Shown piece by piece: positions 6,232 through 6,655 of a stretch of DNA of 6,655 bases. The stretch is from Gammaproteobacteria bacterium (GTDB lineage Bacteria; Pseudomonadota; Gammaproteobacteria; Arenicellales; Poriferihabitantaceae): positions 1-6,655 of the forward strand of contig VXPI01000146.1 of NCBI GenBank assembly GCA_009839585.1, in the 5' to 3' direction. The position numbers and the translations under genes are program-made. The notes below the pieces were generated by a model that searched no databases, was not told where the DNA came from, and was given only the letters and a program-made list of their open reading frames with translations. Each line of letters begins with the position of its first letter. The stretch's first letter is position 1.

Positions 6232-6246
6232 TTGGGGTGACCCCAA
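6232..6246. promoter_or_regulatory. Operator-like 7-1-7 palindrome in the leader of the small-protein/transferase unit
   Basis: TTGGGGT (6232-6238) and ACCCCAA (6240-6246) are perfect complements around one G. With a single bulged base the symmetry extends further outward (GGTT on the left, AAACC on the right). It lies just downstream of the minus-strand TATAAT (6260-6265), around +7 to +21 of the predicted transcript, a usual place for a repressor site. As RNA it would also fold, though a 1-nt loop is too tight for the full stem. Confidence 0.5.
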
Positions 6247-6259
6247 ACCAGAACGGAAA

Positions 6260-6265
6260 ATTATA
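6260..6265 (-). promoter_or_regulatory. Candidate -10 element for the small-protein/transferase operon
   Basis: On the minus strand there is a perfect TATAAT. At 16-18 bp upstream I find no acceptable -35; that stretch falls in the near arm of the inverted repeat at 6310-6323 and its spacer. Transcription would start near 6253, giving a leader of about 58 nt. The lack of a -35 suggests activator dependence or a chance match. Confidence 0.4.
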
Positions 6266-6274
6266 AACGATATC

Positions 6275-6323
6275 GTAACTACTCGCCCCCTTCCTGACCA
6301 CTCGGCAGAGGGCGAGTAGTTAC
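6275..6323. repeat. Perfect 14-bp inverted repeat (49 bp in total)
   Basis: GTAACTACTCGCCC (6275-6288) and GGGCGAGTAGTTAC (6310-6323) are perfect complements with a 21-nt spacer. A 14-bp exact dyad is unlikely by chance in a window this size. No U-tract follows either arm, so it is not a standard terminator. The outer ends read GTAA on both sides, as in IS66-family terminal repeats, so a tiny non-coding element or a scar is possible; the 8 bp on each side match at only 5 positions. It could also be a large operator or an RNA structure between divergent genes. Confidence 0.85.
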
Positions 6324-6392
6324 ACTTGATCTTGCTTGACTGCTCATTTTGCCCGGCCGAGGGACACTCACTTGAAAATACCGTTCCTGCAT

Positions 6393-6414
6393 TTGATACA
6401 GTTCCACCTATCAA
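6393..6414. repeat. Short inverted repeat upstream of the AAA-ATPase-like gene
   Basis: TTGATA (6393-6398) and TATCAA (6409-6414) are perfect 6-bp complements spaced by 10 bp, so arm centres are 16 bp apart. It ends about 19 bp upstream of the extended -10 at 6433-6441, where an activator or repressor could act. Short enough to be chance. Confidence 0.3.
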
Positions 6415-6432
6415 TACAAGTCCACGCTGCTA

Positions 6433-6441
6433 TGCTATGAT
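6433..6441 (+). promoter_or_regulatory. Extended -10 promoter for the AAA-ATPase-like gene
   Basis: TGC followed directly by TATGAT forms the extended -10 pattern TGnTATnnT. The -35 position (6413-6418, AATACA) is poor, which is usual for this class. The predicted start falls at about 6448, on or next to the ATG pair at 6448-6453, so the transcript would be leaderless or nearly so. No ribosome site is visible before the ATG, which agrees with this. Confidence 0.4.
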
Positions 6442-6447
6442 GGTTAT

Positions 6448-6655
6448 ATGATGAATGCGAAAACCCAGACCGGGCGCCGTCCGCTGCCGATCGGCTATCA
6501 ATCCCTGGCCAATCTGCGGAACGAGGGCTGCTACTATGTCGACAAGACGCCCCTGATCCGGCAGATGATCCGGCAGGGGCGTTTCTACTTCCTGTCCCGT
6601 CCCCGGCGCTTCGGCAAGAGCCTGCTGGTCAGCACGCTGAAGGAACTATTTGAAG
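6448..6655 (+). CDS. AAA-ATPase-like protein, N-terminal fragment (PF09820 type; 3' end outside window)
   Basis: The first 69 residues of a protein that continues past the window. After a short leader it reads LPIGYQSLANLRNEGCYYVDKTPLIRQMI and then FYFLSRPRRFGKSLLVSTLKELFE. That is the characteristic start of the AAA-ATPase_like domain, with RPRRFGKS as its modified Walker A loop. Full-length members usually have about 500-600 residues and carry a C-terminal PD-(D/E)XK nuclease-like domain (PF08011). They often occur in many near-identical copies per genome, and their function is unproven. Start is ATG 6448 or the adjoining ATG 6451; there is no Shine-Dalgarno. By hand count 124 of 205 bases from 6451 are G or C (60%), against 55% in a 60-base sample of the transferase gene, and third positions are mostly G or C, so transfer from elsewhere is possible. 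It is divergent from the small-protein/transferase unit. Confidence 0.88.
   Translation, partial: MMNAKTQTGRRPLPIGYQSLANLRNEGCYYVDKTPLIRQMIRQGRFYFLSRPRRFGKSLLVSTLKELFE

Noticed and set aside
6267..6331. 8-bp target-site duplication flanking the 14-bp inverted repeat
   Set aside because: The two 8-mers agree at 5 of 8 positions, which is not enough to claim insertion.

Overview
The window reads as chromosomal DNA of a gammaproteobacterium that probably makes polyhydroxyalkanoate. The basis is a trkA-trkH potassium-uptake pair close to the Escherichia coli proteins, a Pcm-like methyltransferase directly upstream of a tolC-type gene (an arrangement I know from proteobacteria), and a phasin. Gram-negative character is supported by the outer-membrane TolC protein. 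I cannot name a genus from the sequence alone. The genes look intact; only the first and last are cut by the window edges.

Layout. (1) 1-2165, plus strand: the C-terminal half of trkA, then complete trkH 20 bp downstream. TrkA is the cytoplasmic nucleotide-binding regulator and TrkH the membrane channel of one K+ uptake system. (2) 2185-4192, minus strand, convergent with trkH: a divergent Pcm-family methyltransferase followed 10 bp later by a TolC-family outer-membrane protein, probably one operon. (3) 4193-4694: about 500 bp without a convincing gene. It holds a candidate promoter covered by a dyad, a 14-bp tandem duplication, a 7-1-7 palindrome and a strong minus-strand terminator belonging to the phasin gene. 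(4) 4695-5000, minus strand: a 101-residue phasin with a well-formed sigma70-type promoter and an A/T-rich upstream tract. (5) 5154-6195, minus strand: a 76-residue protein of unknown function followed 4 bp later by a Sfp-type 4'-phosphopantetheinyl transferase, probably co-transcribed. (6) 6196-6447: a divergent control region with a 7-1-7 palindrome, a consensus TATAAT on the minus strand, a perfect 14-bp inverted repeat and an extended -10 on the plus strand. (7) 6448-end, plus strand: the N-terminus of a multi-copy-type AAA-ATPase-like protein (PF09820 type). It is more GC-rich than sampled neighbouring sequence and may be horizontally acquired.

The named genes are mostly housekeeping or storage functions: K+ uptake, export, PHA-granule coating and carrier-protein activation. 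The parts that deserve a second look are the catalytic-residue changes in the Pcm-like protein and the phosphopantetheinyl transferase, the uncharacterised 76-residue partner gene, and the structured non-coding DNA beside the AAA-ATPase-like gene. I did not find a clear new multi-gene defence or mobile system inside this window. The best opening toward one is the truncated ATPase gene at the right edge and the inverted repeat beside it.
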